A stretch of 64,000 bases of DNA, from contig CAXSBC010000012.1 in the NCBI GenBank assembly GCA_964236105.1, forward strand, positions 7,347-71,346. Reading direction: 5' to 3'. The notes beneath the pieces are model-generated. The model saw only the letters and a list, made by a program, of their open reading frames with translations, was not told where the DNA came from and searched no databases. The DNA is from Lichenicola sp964236105 (GTDB lineage: Bacteria > Pseudomonadota > Alphaproteobacteria > Acetobacterales > Acetobacteraceae). Shown in pieces: positions 17,596-25,807 of the stretch (its first letter is position 1; every line of letters starts with the position of its first letter). A program made the translations under genes and the position numbers.

Positions 17596-19521
17596 TCACA
17601 TCTGCATGTGATCCATCACCGGCGGCGCAGGCAGGGCATGCTGCCTGATGTCGCCGATGTCCGCGCGGAGACGGAGCATGTCGCGGTCCGGCTGGCCGGT
17701 CGCCGGCAGGACCGCCCTGAGCCGTCCGTCGGCGTCGATCAGGAACTGGACGCCCGGAAGATCACGCGCGCCGATGCCGGCGACGACCGAATAGGCGGCC
17801 AGGATCGTCTGGTCGTCGACGATGCAGCGCGCGGCATCCGGACGCGCGGCCGGGTCGGCCGTCGCCTCGACCGTCACGACGCCGGCCTCCGGCAGCGCGG
17901 CCGCCCTGCCGATCACCAGCCGGACGATCCGGCCGCGCAGATCGGCCAGCGTCGTCTCCCGGCCGTCCGCGCAGGCTGCCTGGAACGACGGCGCCTGCAC
18001 CTGCATCGGCCATGCTCCGGCGGATCGCCTGGCCAGACCCGCATTGCGCGCGCGGATGAAGTCGATCAGGGCCCAGCGATCGTCCGGCGTCAGCGCCTTC
18101 GCGAAGCCCGGCATGGCCATCCCGCCCAGCGGCGCCTCGATCCCGTGCGTCAGCCACCAGAACATCTCGCCGTCGGCGTGCATCCAGAGGTGGCCGGCGG
18201 TGAGATCGGCCGGCGGCACCGGCAGCCCCTGGGCGAGGGGGCCGTCGCCATGGCCGCCTGCGCCGTGACAGGCCGCGCAGTGCCCGGGATACAGCGCGTC
18301 GCCCCGCACGATGCTCGCCGCCGAGAATCCGGTCGGTGAGTGGAAGAAGCTGGTCGGCGTCGCCTCGACGAGCAGCAGGTCGAGATGCGGGACCGCCAGC
18401 ACGCAGATCAGTGCCGCGACGGCCAGAGCCGCCGCGCGACGCCAGCGGCGCAGCACAAGTCCCAGCCCCGCCAGCACCACCGCGCCGGCGATGGCAAGGC
18501 CCGCGACCTGGACCTCACGCAGGAAGCCCGCATCCTCGCGCACCGTGGTCAGGCTGAACTGCCGGCTGAACGGCCAGATCGCCTGGCTGTGCATGCCGGG
18601 CGGCAGGCTGCTCAGCACGCCTGCGGTCAGCAGCACCGCGAGGCCGAAGCCGCTCTGCACGCCGATGCTGGCAACCAGCCGGCGCCGGGCCGACTCCGGC
18701 GCCTGTCCCATCAGCGCCGGCGCCAGCCGATAGCGGTTGAGGCAGGCGAAGCCGAGCAGCACGCCGAAGATCAGCAGCTTGATGCAGGCCGTCCAGCCAT
18801 AGGCGGTGCCGACCAGGGCCGGGATCGAGCCGACCAGGATCCAGGCCTGGAAGGCGGCGCTGACCGCCATCAGCCCGACGCACCACTTGCCGAGCACCGA
18901 GAAGGAGCGCGAGGCGGTGGCGCCGGCGCGGGGCGGGGTGATCCGCGCCGTGAGCAGCAGCGGCAGCAGCCCGCCGAGCCAGGCGCCGCCTGCCAGCAGG
19001 TGGACCGCGGCCGCCAGCAGCAGCAGGCTGAGACCGTCCTGCATCGACATGGCGTGGCCGTGTCCGGCCTGCAGCAGCAGCGCGCCGGTCGCCAGCACCA
19101 GCGAGAGCGTCCGCCGGTCCGCCTGGCTGCCGCTGCCGAGCGCCGATGCGGCCGCGGCCAGGGCCGCGGCCTGGAGCACCAGCAGGTGGCCGAACCGGGT
19201 CGAGGCCAAGACGCTCGGCACGGCGCGGAGCGCCTGCGCGGCGCCATCGGCGTCGGCCATCAGCCCGGACTGGATCGCCAGCCAGCCCAGGCCGGAAAGG
19301 CAGGCGACGATCAGGCTGACCCGGACCACCGCCAGCAGGCGCCGATCCAGCGCGGCCTGCGCCTCGGGCGGTGTTCGCGCGAAGGCGAGCGGCAGCACCC
19401 GCGTCCAGAACAGCAGGGTCCCGAACGTGGAGAACAGGGCCGCGTCGAACAGCCCGCGCGCTGCAACCAGGGGCAGCCCGCCGGTGATCTCGAAGCCCGG
19501 CACCGCCCCGTTCAGCATCAT
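17596..19521 (-). CDS. copD: CopD-like copper resistance membrane protein fused to cytochrome c
   Basis: A 641-residue fusion. The first 380 or so residues are hydrophobic with about nine helices and conserved His positions (for example QAGHGHAMSMQDG), as in CopD, the inner-membrane partner of CopC in copper uptake or resistance. The next part is a cytochrome c domain with heme motif CAACH (about residues 415-419) and a likely axial Met in GGMAMPGF (about 466). The last 130 residues resemble a weak thioredoxin/SCO-like domain (PGVQFLIDADGRL) without an obvious Cys pair. CopD fused to cytochrome c links copper handling to electron transfer and is uncommon. The start overlaps the copC stop by 4 bp. 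Confidence 0.85.
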   Translation of the reverse strand: MMLNGAVPGFEITGGLPLVAARGLFDAALFSTFGTLLFWTRVLPLAFARTPPEAQAALDRRLLAVVRVSLIVACLSGLGWLAIQSGLMADADGAAQALRAVPSVLASTRFGHLLVLQAAALAAAASALGSGSQADRRTLSLVLATGALLLQAGHGHAMSMQDGLSLLLLAAAVHLLAGGAWLGGLLPLLLTARITPPRAGATASRSFSVLGKWCVGLMAVSAAFQAWILVGSIPALVGTAYGWTACIKLLIFGVLLGFACLNRYRLAPALMGQAPESARRRLVASIGVQSGFGLAVLLTAGVLSSLPPGMHSQAIWPFSRQFSLTTVREDAGFLREVQVAGLAIAGAVVLAGLGLVLRRWRRAAALAVAALICVLAVPHLDLLLVEATPTSFFHSPTGFSAASIVRGDALYPGHCAACHGAGGHGDGPLAQGLPVPPADLTAGHLWMHADGEMFWWLTHGIEAPLGGMAMPGFAKALTPDDRWALIDFIRARNAGLARRSAGAWPMQVQAPSFQAACADGRETTLADLRGRIVRLVIGRAAALPEAGVVTVEATADPAARPDAARCIVDDQTILAAYSVVAGIGARDLPGVQFLIDADGRLRAVLPATGQPDRDMLRLRADIGDIRQHALPAPPVMDHMQM

Positions 19522-19889
19522 CGGGGCGCGACGGTGAAGGCGAACGTCCCCTGGGTGCGATGGGTGTCGGTGGCGATGGCGTGCCAGCTCACCGTGTAGC
19601 GGCCGGGTAACAGCGGCTTCAGCCCGATCGCGAGATGCGTGTCGCCCGCTTCCAGGTGCACCGTTCCGTCATCGACCCGCGCGCCGTGCGCGTCCGTCAC
19701 CCTGATGCTGCTGAAGCTCGGCTCCACGCCTTCGGTGAAGTCGATCCGGACCTCGGCGGGCGCGGTCGTGATCGTGCTGCCGACGGCGGGCGTCGCGGTC
19801 TTCAGGAACGCGTGCGCGGAGGCTGCGGCAGGTGCTGCGGTGACGGCGACGATGCACAGGAGTGCGGCCGCCGCGGGACGGTTGGTCAT
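19518..19889 (-). CDS. copC: Periplasmic copper-binding protein CopC
   Basis: A 123-residue exported protein with a clear signal peptide cleaved before HAFLKTATPA. The mature N-terminal His is a copper(II) ligand in CopC. A second ligand pair is suggested by the late DTHRTQGTFAF. The rest is the short beta-sandwich typical of CopC (residues PAEVRIDFTEGVEPSFSSI). It delivers copper to CopD. The gene overlaps copD by 4 bp and follows the outer-membrane channel-like gene by 24 bp on the same strand, so the three probably form one copper operon. Confidence 0.92.
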   Translation of the reverse strand: MTNRPAAAALLCIVAVTAAPAAASAHAFLKTATPAVGSTITTAPAEVRIDFTEGVEPSFSSIRVTDAHGARVDDGTVHLEAGDTHLAIGLKPLLPGRYTVSWHAIATDTHRTQGTFAFTVAPR

Positions 19890-19913
19890 GCTGATATCCT
19901 CGGGATGCGGGGG

Positions 19914-20894
19914 TCAGTTGAAGATCGGCTTGCCGAGCGTGTGCGGCAGCAGGTCGTCGAGAAAGAAATGCACCAGGGCGACCGCGCCGACGGTGGTGCC
20001 GGCCGCCTTGTTGGCGGGGATCAGCGCCTCGACGCCGACCTCGCCCCACTGCGCGAGATAGATCGCGCCGGGTGCGACGGTCCACGTCGTGCCCTGGCTG
20101 CTGGGCGAGGAGGCGGGCGACCCCCAGCCCACCTCGACGATCGGGATCAGGTTGGCGAGGAACCCCGGCAGCCCGTAATCGTGCACCTGGCTCTGCAGAT
20201 AGGGGATGCTGTACTGGACCGACAACGAGCCGGACCAGGCATTGTTGTTGCCGGTGTTGAACTGGCTGATGACGCCCTCTCCGGACGCCGCGTTGGCGCC
20301 GGCGAGGGCGCTTGCCTGGGGCGCGAACGTCTTCAACCCCTTGTCGGCGATCGTGTAGGAGAGCTCGCCGGTCACCGCGAACGGCCTCAGGATGCTCGCC
20401 GGCAGATCGCCCAGGCCCTTGCCGAAATACAGGTTCGGCGTGGTCGAGCCGTAATGGTCGGCGCCGATATGGTCGGTGCCGGAGCCGCCGATCTCGCGGG
20501 TGATGCCGAGCGAGACCACGAGCTCGTGCGGCGCGTTGGTGATCGCCTGCCACTTGCCGGTGATGAACAGGTTCTCGAAGCCGGCCTGCGTCTTCGAGCC
20601 GTTGGTCTGGATCACGTCGTAGCCGTCATTGAGGATCAGCGCCGTGGTGGGCGTGATCGTCTTGTCGAACTCGACGCCGAAATCGTACTCGTGGCTCGGT
20701 CCGGTGCCGCCATCGGCGCCGCCGCGCGAGTAGTTGAACGCTGGCGCCGACACCTCGTCGCCGACGCCGGGGTCGTCAAAGGTGAGGGTGACGGGAAACA
20801 CGCGTGCCCCGGCGACGACATGCGCCTGCACGGTGGCGGACGCAGCCAGCAGGCCGGCATACCCGAGGGTAGCGGCAGCAAGACGCCTTTTCAT
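19914..20894 (-). CDS. Outer-membrane beta-barrel-like protein of the copper cluster
   Basis: A 326-residue protein with a signal peptide (cleavage after ATVQA). The body is rich in alternating hydrophobic strands, Gly and aromatic residues, and ends with a terminal FN, as outer-membrane barrels do. It resembles the MetA-pathway (phenol-degradation type) transporter-like barrel family (tentative). Its place directly upstream of copC suggests it passes or senses copper across the outer membrane, as CopB does, but it lacks the Met/His-rich CopB repeats. The function is therefore inferred from context. Confidence 0.65.
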   Translation of the reverse strand: MKRRLAAATLGYAGLLAASATVQAHVVAGARVFPVTLTFDDPGVGDEVSAPAFNYSRGGADGGTGPSHEYDFGVEFDKTITPTTALILNDGYDVIQTNGSKTQAGFENLFITGKWQAITNAPHELVVSLGITREIGGSGTDHIGADHYGSTTPNLYFGKGLGDLPASILRPFAVTGELSYTIADKGLKTFAPQASALAGANAASGEGVISQFNTGNNNAWSGSLSVQYSIPYLQSQVHDYGLPGFLANLIPIVEVGWGSPASSPSSQGTTWTVAPGAIYLAQWGEVGVEALIPANKAAGTTVGAVALVHFFLDDLLPHTLGKPIFN

Positions 20895-20960
20895 TGATCG
20901 GTCCTGGCGGGAGAAAAGCCGATGGCGCCCGCATGTGGTGCGGGCGCCGGATCACGGTTC

Positions 20961-21362
20961 TCAGGCCAGGCTGGGCGGACCTCGCGCGCGCTGGGTCCAT
21001 CGGACGGCGCTCGGCGGCGCGCGGGCCGGCGGCAGGGTCGTCATCCGGCCCCTGGTCGGCAGGCGTGCCGGCGGCATGGTGACGGTCGGGGTCAGGATGG
21101 CCGCGGGCAGCTCCAGGGCCATCTCGAGCGGGCAGCACGTCTCCGGGCCCGGGTGCTGCCGCTGATGATGCGGCGGCGTCCGGGCGGACGCACCACTCCC
21201 GCAGAGCACCATCGCCGCACGGAGCGCGACCAGGGGTCTGGCGTCCGCCCGGTCCGGCAGCACCAGCGATCCGAGCACGATCTGGCTGACGAGCGCCACG
21301 ATCGCCAGCACCGCCCGCAGGGCAGGAACCGTGAATCGGCCCGGGGTGGAAACGACGGACAT
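20961..21362 (-). CDS. DUF2946-like small protein
   Basis: A 133-residue protein with an N-terminal hydrophobic segment (VLAIVALVSQIVLGSLVL) and a short His/Cys-containing stretch (HHQRQHPGPETCCPLEM). The C-terminal tail ends RARGPPSLA. This order fits the DUF2946 family, whose genes often lie beside copper or TonB-receptor genes. It is the first gene of the minus-strand copper cluster and faces the SCO gene across a 143-bp gap that holds a palindrome. The His and Cys residues could bind copper. The family call is tentative. Confidence 0.5.
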   Translation of the reverse strand: MSVVSTPGRFTVPALRAVLAIVALVSQIVLGSLVLPDRADARPLVALRAAMVLCGSGASARTPPHHQRQHPGPETCCPLEMALELPAAILTPTVTMPPARLPTRGRMTTLPPARAPPSAVRWTQRARGPPSLA

Positions 21363-21423
21363 CCCTGCCAGATTAGCAGGTCGTGTCGGCTCGCCAAGCC
21401 TTTGTCAGATGACCGGACGCGCG

Positions 21424-21440
21424 ATGCTGTAGTACAGCAT
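21424..21440. promoter_or_regulatory. 17-bp perfect palindrome, candidate copper-cluster operator
   Basis: The sequence ATGCTGTA-G-TACAGCAT has 8-bp perfect arms around one base. It lies in the gap between the divergent DUF2946/copC/copD arm and the SCO gene, 66 bp before the SCO start. A TTGTCA at 21402-21407 could be a -35 whose -10 falls inside the palindrome, a repressor-like layout. No regulator gene is seen nearby. Confidence 0.5.
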
Positions 21441-21505
21441 GCGGATCGACAGGGTGAGCGGCGCCTCCGGCAACCGGGGACATCGGGCGACAAGGAGCGA
21501 TCGGC

Positions 21506-22141
21506 GTGGCCAGGCGGGAGGATCGGCGCCGCGAGGCGATCAGGCGGCGCGACCGCCGCGGACTTCTCGCCGTCGTCGCCGGCGTGGGCCTTCTGCTTGC
21601 CTGTGCCGCCGGATACCGGGCTCTGCTCGGACCGGGGCCGTCGGTCGCGGTCGGCGGTCCGTTCACTCTCGTCGACAGCCAGGGACGCACACGCAGCGAC
21701 GGCAGCTTCCGCGGCCGCTACCTGCTGATCTTCTTCGGCTACACCGGCTGCGCAGACGTGTGTCCGCAGACCCTGACCGAGATGTCCGAGGCGCTCGGCC
21801 GGATCGATCCGGAGGCCAGGCGGATCCAGCCGCTGTTCATCACGGTGGACCCCGAGCACGACACGCTGCAGCGCCTGCACCAGTATACCCAGGCCTTCTC
21901 GCCCAACCTGATCGGCCTGACCGGAACCGCAGCGCAGCTCGGCGAGGTCGAGCGCCGGTTCCATGTCGTGGTCGAGCCGGACGCCAGCGGCGGCAAGCAG
22001 GATCTCGACCACAGCGCCGTGATCTACCTGCTCGGGCCGGACGGCAGCTTCATCGCGCCGATCCCGGCGGACACCGACAGGACGGCGCTGCAGGTCGCCC
22101 TGCGCCGCTATTTGCCCCCGTCGGCCGTCGGCCGCAGCTGA
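21506..22141 (+). CDS. SCO1/SenC-family copper chaperone
   Basis: A 211-residue membrane-anchored thioredoxin-fold protein. A strongly basic N-terminus precedes one transmembrane helix (about residues 20-37). Copper ligands are the CADVC pair (Cys82 and Cys86) and the distal His in LDHSAV (about 169). SCO proteins load copper into the CuA site of cytochrome oxidase. The GTG start has an excellent AAGGAG site 8 bases upstream. It is divergent from the copper operon, so the two arms may share control. Confidence 0.9.
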   Translation: MARREDRRREAIRRRDRRGLLAVVAGVGLLLACAAGYRALLGPGPSVAVGGPFTLVDSQGRTRSDGSFRGRYLLIFFGYTGCADVCPQTLTEMSEALGRIDPEARRIQPLFITVDPEHDTLQRLHQYTQAFSPNLIGLTGTAAQLGEVERRFHVVVEPDASGGKQDLDHSAVIYLLGPDGSFIAPIPADTDRTALQVALRRYLPPSAVGRS

Positions 22142-22168
22142 GGTCGCCGGCAGCCCGACCGGGAGGCC

Positions 22169-23551
22169 CTAGCCGATCCTGGTCCAGACGGTCTGCGCGT
22201 TGACGAACTCGCGGATGCCGAAATGCGAGAGCTCGCGGCCGTAGCCGCTGTTCTTCACGCCGCCGACCGGGGTGCGCGGGTTGGATGCCGTGAAGCCGTT
22301 GATGAACACCCCACCTGCCTCGATGCGGCGGGCGAGCCGTTGCGCCCGGGCGATGTCGGCGGTCCACAGGTTGCTGCTCAGCCCGTACTCGCTGGTGTTG
22401 GCGAGCGCGATCGCATGCGCCTCGTCGCGCGCCACGACCAGGGCGGCAACGGGGCCGAACACCTCCTCGTCGAACGCGGCCATGCCGGGCGTCACGTCGC
22501 CCAGCACCGTGGGCTCGTAGAAGAAGCCCGGCCCCTCCACCATGTGGCCGCCCGCCAGCAGGCGGGCGCCGGCCTGGAGCGAGCGCGTCACCTGGTCGTG
22601 CACGCCGCGGCGCAGGTCGTCGCGCGCGATCGGGCCGATGGTGGTGGCCTCGTCGGTCGGATCGCCGGCCCTGACCTCGCGCACCGCCTCCAGGAAGCGC
22701 GCGGTGAAGCGCTCGGCGATGGGGGCCTCGAGGATCAGCCGCTTGGCCGCGAGGCAGACCTGTCCGGCATTGGCGAAGCGCCCGGTGACAGCCGACGTCA
22801 CCGCCCGCTCGATGTCGGCGTCGGCGAGCACGATGAACGGATCGATGCCGCCCAGCTCCAGCACCGACTTCTTGAGGTGCCTGCCCGCGATCGCCGCCAC
22901 CGCGGAGCCGGCCCGCATGCTGCCGGTGAGCGTGACGCCGGCGATGCGCCGGTCGCCGATCACCGCCTCGATGGCGTCGGTGTCGACGTTGAGCACCGAG
23001 AACGCGCCGCGCGGCAGGCCGGCCTGCTCCCACATGTCGCGCATCAGGAAGGCGCAGCGCATGACGTTGGGAGAATGCTTCAGCATGAAGCCGTTGCCCG
23101 ACAGCATGATCGGCACGGCGGCACGGATCGTCTGCCAGATCGGCAGGTTCCAGGGCATGATGCCGAGGATGGTGCCGATCGGGAGGTAGGAGACGTGCAC
23201 CCGGTCCGGTCCGTCGAGGCTCACCGGCTCGTCGGCCAGCATCGCCGGACCATGCTCGGCGTACCATGCCGCCGTGGCGGCGCATTTCTCGATCTCCGCG
23301 CGCGCCTCGCGCAGCGTCTTGCCCATCTCGCGGGTGATGACCGGCGCCACCTCGTCCACCTGTCCGCGCAGCGTGTCGGCCAGCCGCGCATAGACCGCCG
23401 CGCGCTGCTCGACGGGGGTGGCGCGCCACTCGCGGAAGGCGGCGTCGGCGCGGGCGAGCAGCTGCTCGGTTTCGTCCCTGGTCTGGAACGCGAAGCGCTC
23501 GATCTCCTCGCCGGTGGCGGGATTGCGCGAGATGGCGGCGTCGTCGGTCAT
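22169..23551 (-). CDS. NAD(P)-dependent aldehyde dehydrogenase (succinate-semialdehyde type)
   Basis: A 460-residue aldehyde dehydrogenase. Key residues are the PWNLP loop (about 133-137), catalytic Glu in LELGG (about 232) and catalytic Cys in NAGQVCLA (about 266). Wording such as NPATGEEIE, EMGKTLREAR and PVGGVKNSGYGREL is typical of succinate-semialdehyde dehydrogenases of the Sad/GabD group, but substrate choice cannot be read from sequence alone. The start is the Met of MTDDAAIS, which has an AGGAG site. Longer in-frame upstream reading is not needed. The gene is divergent from the CysG-like gene and convergent with SCO. Confidence 0.88.
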   Translation of the reverse strand: MTDDAAISRNPATGEEIERFAFQTRDETEQLLARADAAFREWRATPVEQRAAVYARLADTLRGQVDEVAPVITREMGKTLREARAEIEKCAATAAWYAEHGPAMLADEPVSLDGPDRVHVSYLPIGTILGIMPWNLPIWQTIRAAVPIMLSGNGFMLKHSPNVMRCAFLMRDMWEQAGLPRGAFSVLNVDTDAIEAVIGDRRIAGVTLTGSMRAGSAVAAIAGRHLKKSVLELGGIDPFIVLADADIERAVTSAVTGRFANAGQVCLAAKRLILEAPIAERFTARFLEAVREVRAGDPTDEATTIGPIARDDLRRGVHDQVTRSLQAGARLLAGGHMVEGPGFFYEPTVLGDVTPGMAAFDEEVFGPVAALVVARDEAHAIALANTSEYGLSSNLWTADIARAQRLARRIEAGGVFINGFTASNPRTPVGGVKNSGYGRELSHFGIREFVNAQTVWTRIG

Positions 23552-23770
23552 GTCGGGGATCTCCTGTCGGGTCGCGCCGGGCGCCCCCTCGGTCCGGCCG
23601 CCGACCGGCGGCTGCGGCGCCGCTCCTGCAACGAGGCAGGTGGGGACAAGGTGCCGTGAGACGAGCGCCCGTGGCCCTGGCATGCAGGCGATGCGGGACT
23701 TCCCCGAGCCTCGCATGGAAGCGGCTGCGTTGCGCGGCTACATGCGGGCGTCATCCCTGCGAGGACGGTC

Positions 23771-24694
23771 ATGCCTGCGACGCCCAAGCCCTTGCTGCCG
23801 CTGTTCCTGGACCTCGATGGCCGCCACGCCCTGGTGCTGGGCGACGGCGAGGCGGCGGAGCGGCGGGTGGCCACCCTGCAGAGCTGCGGCGCCCTGGTCC
23901 GGCAGGTCCCGGACACGTTCGAGCCGTCGATGCTGGACGGCTGCACGATAGCGGTCGGCGCCGAGGCCCCGGACGAGGCGCTGCTGGCGATGACGCAGGA
24001 GGCGCGGCGGCGCGGCATCCCGTTCAACGTGGTCGACCGGCCGGCGCTGTCCGGCTACGCCACGCCGGCGGTGGTGTCGCGGGCGCCGCTGCAGATCGCG
24101 ATCTCGTCCGGGGGGGCGGCTCCGGTGCTGGCCCGGCTGCTGCGGGCCCGGATCGAGGCGCTGGTGCCGCCGGCGTTCGGCAGGCTGGCCGCACTCGCCG
24201 ACCGCATGCAGGCCGAGACCCGCCGCCGCCTGCCCGACGTGCTCAGGCGGCGGCGGATGCTCGAGGCAGCGCTCGGCGGACGGCCGGCCGAGCTCATGCT
24301 CGCCGGCCGCGAGGACGACGCCGAGGCCGCCTACCGCGAGGCGCTGGCGGCTGCCGAGCAGGCATCCGGGCGTCCCGAGCAGGGCATCGTGTATCTGGTC
24401 GATCCCGGGCCGGGCGAGAGCGACCTCGTGACCCTCAGGGCGCTGCGGCTGCTGGGGGAGGCGGATGTGGTGGTGCACGAGGCGTCGGAGAGTGCGGGGG
24501 TGCTGGAGCTCGCCCGGCGGGATGCCTCGCGCCTGCTGGTGACGCAAGGCGACGCGGTGGCGCGGCTGGGCGCGCTGGCGGCGGGGGGCGCCAAGCTGGT
24601 CCGGCTGTCGCCGCGTCCGGGCGAGGCGGCCGCGCTGCGGGCCGCCGGTCACGTCTGCGTCGAGGTGCCGGGCGTTCGCGGTGCCGTGGATTGA
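23771..24694 (+). CDS. CysG-like protein: precorrin-2 dehydrogenase module with half a SUMT domain
   Basis: A 307-residue protein. Residues 1-200 match the NAD-dependent precorrin-2 dehydrogenase/ferrochelatase half of siroheme synthase: VLGDGEAAERRV, a variant of the usual GGG motif, then FNVVDRP and ISSGGAAPVLARLLR. From about 205 it starts a uroporphyrinogen-III methyltransferase (SUMT) domain with DPGPGESDLVTLRALRLL, but stops about 100 residues later at VEVPGVRGAVD. The C-terminal half of SUMT is missing and no continuation exists in any frame. It should therefore lack methyltransferase activity and need another SUMT. It is followed 33 bp later by moaB. Confidence 0.8.
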   Translation: MPATPKPLLPLFLDLDGRHALVLGDGEAAERRVATLQSCGALVRQVPDTFEPSMLDGCTIAVGAEAPDEALLAMTQEARRRGIPFNVVDRPALSGYATPAVVSRAPLQIAISSGGAAPVLARLLRARIEALVPPAFGRLAALADRMQAETRRRLPDVLRRRRMLEAALGGRPAELMLAGREDDAEAAYREALAAAEQASGRPEQGIVYLVDPGPGESDLVTLRALRLLGEADVVVHEASESAGVLELARRDASRLLVTQGDAVARLGALAAGGAKLVRLSPRPGEAAALRAAGHVCVEVPGVRGAVD

Positions 24695-24727
24695 CGTGCG
24701 GCGCGCTGCGTTGCTGATGTCGTCGCC

Positions 24728-25264
24728 ATGTCACGTCTTGATCCCGCCCGCCCCTTCCTGCCCGTCCGCATCGCCGTGCTGACGATCTCCGACACCCGCA
24801 CCAGCGCCAACGATACGTCCGGCGACATCCTGGCCGCCCGCGTGTCCGCCGCCGGCCATGTGCTGGCCGACCGGGCGATCGAGCCGGACGAGGCCGGGCG
24901 GATCGCCGAGCGCCTGCGCGGCTGGATCGCCGACCCGGAGGTGGATGTGGTGATCAGCACCGGCGGCACCGGCGTGACCGGTCGCGACGTGACGCCGGAG
25001 GCGTTCGACCGGGTGGTCGAGAAGAAGATCGAGGGGTTCGGCGAGCTGTTCCGGATGCTGAGCTACGCCAAGATCGGCACCTCGACGATCCAGTCGCGCG
25101 CGATCGCCGGCGTCGCCAACGGCACCTACCTGTTCGCGCTGCCCGGCAGCACCGGCGCGGTCAAGGATGGCTGGGACGACATCCTGGTCTGGCAGCTCGA
25201 CAGCCGCCACAGCCCCTGCAACTTCGTCGAGCTGATGCCCCGCCTAAAGGAACACCTGCGCTGA
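24728..25264 (+). CDS. moaB: Molybdenum cofactor biosynthesis protein B
   Basis: A 178-residue MogA/MoaB-fold protein that adenylylates molybdopterin on the way to the molybdenum cofactor. The motifs are LTISDTRT, the loop STGGTGVTGRDVTPEA, and ALPGSTGAVKDGWDDIL, all diagnostic of MoaB. The length is normal. It follows the CysG-like gene closely, probably co-transcribed. A hairpin repeat separates it from the convergent GNAT gene. Confidence 0.93.
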   Translation: MSRLDPARPFLPVRIAVLTISDTRTSANDTSGDILAARVSAAGHVLADRAIEPDEAGRIAERLRGWIADPEVDVVISTGGTGVTGRDVTPEAFDRVVEKKIEGFGELFRMLSYAKIGTSTIQSRAIAGVANGTYLFALPGSTGAVKDGWDDILVWQLDSRHSPCNFVELMPRLKEHLR

Positions 25265-25274
25265 ATCGCGGATT

Positions 25275-25293
25275 CCAAAGGCGCCGCCTTTGG
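25275..25293. terminator. Hairpin repeat, copy 2 (convergent gap)
   Basis: CCAAAGGC-GCC-GCCTTTGG is a perfect 8-bp stem with a 3-base loop in the 40-bp gap between convergent moaB and the GNAT gene. With its flanks (GGATT before, GGGGTCCCC after) it matches the second hairpin of the copies near 3.8 and 29.9 kb in inverted orientation. The first hairpin is reduced to the GGGGTCCCC arm. Confidence 0.6.
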
Positions 25294-25304
25294 CGGGGTC
25301 CCCT

Positions 25305-25760
25305 TCACAGCCAGCGCTGAAGATACCGCACCGTCTTGCCGCCGTCCTGCCATGTGGCGCGTCCGACCTCGGCGAACCCCATCCGTGCATGGAACGCGTC
25401 CGAGCCCGGATTGGGCGGATCGAGATTGACCTCGCACAGGATGCGGTCGTGTCCCGCCGCGGCCGCGCGCGCGAACAGGTCGCGATACAGCCGCGAGGCG
25501 TGCCCCAGCCCGCGCGACTGCGGCGCCGTGACGATCCGGTCGACATAGACGAAGCGGGCATGGCGGGCGCGCAGCCAGAGGAAGTTGGGGCTGTCGTAGT
25601 CGGCTGTCTGGTCGAAGGCGATCAGGAAGGCGTCGAGCTCGCCGATCGCCGCCACATGGAAGGCCGTCGCCAGCATGTGGCGGAGGCGGGCCGCGTCGAG
25701 CAGCGAGGTCTGCTCGGCATGGACATTGTTCAGCGCCAGCAGCGTGTCCGGATTGACCAT
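25305..25760 (-). CDS. GNAT-family N-acetyltransferase
   Basis: A 151-residue GCN5-type acetyltransferase. The acetyl-CoA loop is IVTAPQSRGLGHASRLY (R/Q-x-x-G-x-G/A form), followed by ILCEVNLDPPNPGSDAFHARMGF, the usual beta4-alpha4 pattern. The N-terminus is ELDAFLIAFDQTADYDSPNF, as in a group of uncharacterised bacterial GNATs. The substrate is unknown. It is divergent from cyanase by 47 bp and convergent with moaB. Confidence 0.82.
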   Translation of the reverse strand: MVNPDTLLALNNVHAEQTSLLDAARLRHMLATAFHVAAIGELDAFLIAFDQTADYDSPNFLWLRARHARFVYVDRIVTAPQSRGLGHASRLYRDLFARAAAAGHDRILCEVNLDPPNPGSDAFHARMGFAEVGRATWQDGGKTVRYLQRWL

Positions 25761-25807
25761 CGGCGAGCCGCCTCGTTCTATCGGTCACAGCAGGAGGGCA
25801 GGACCCC

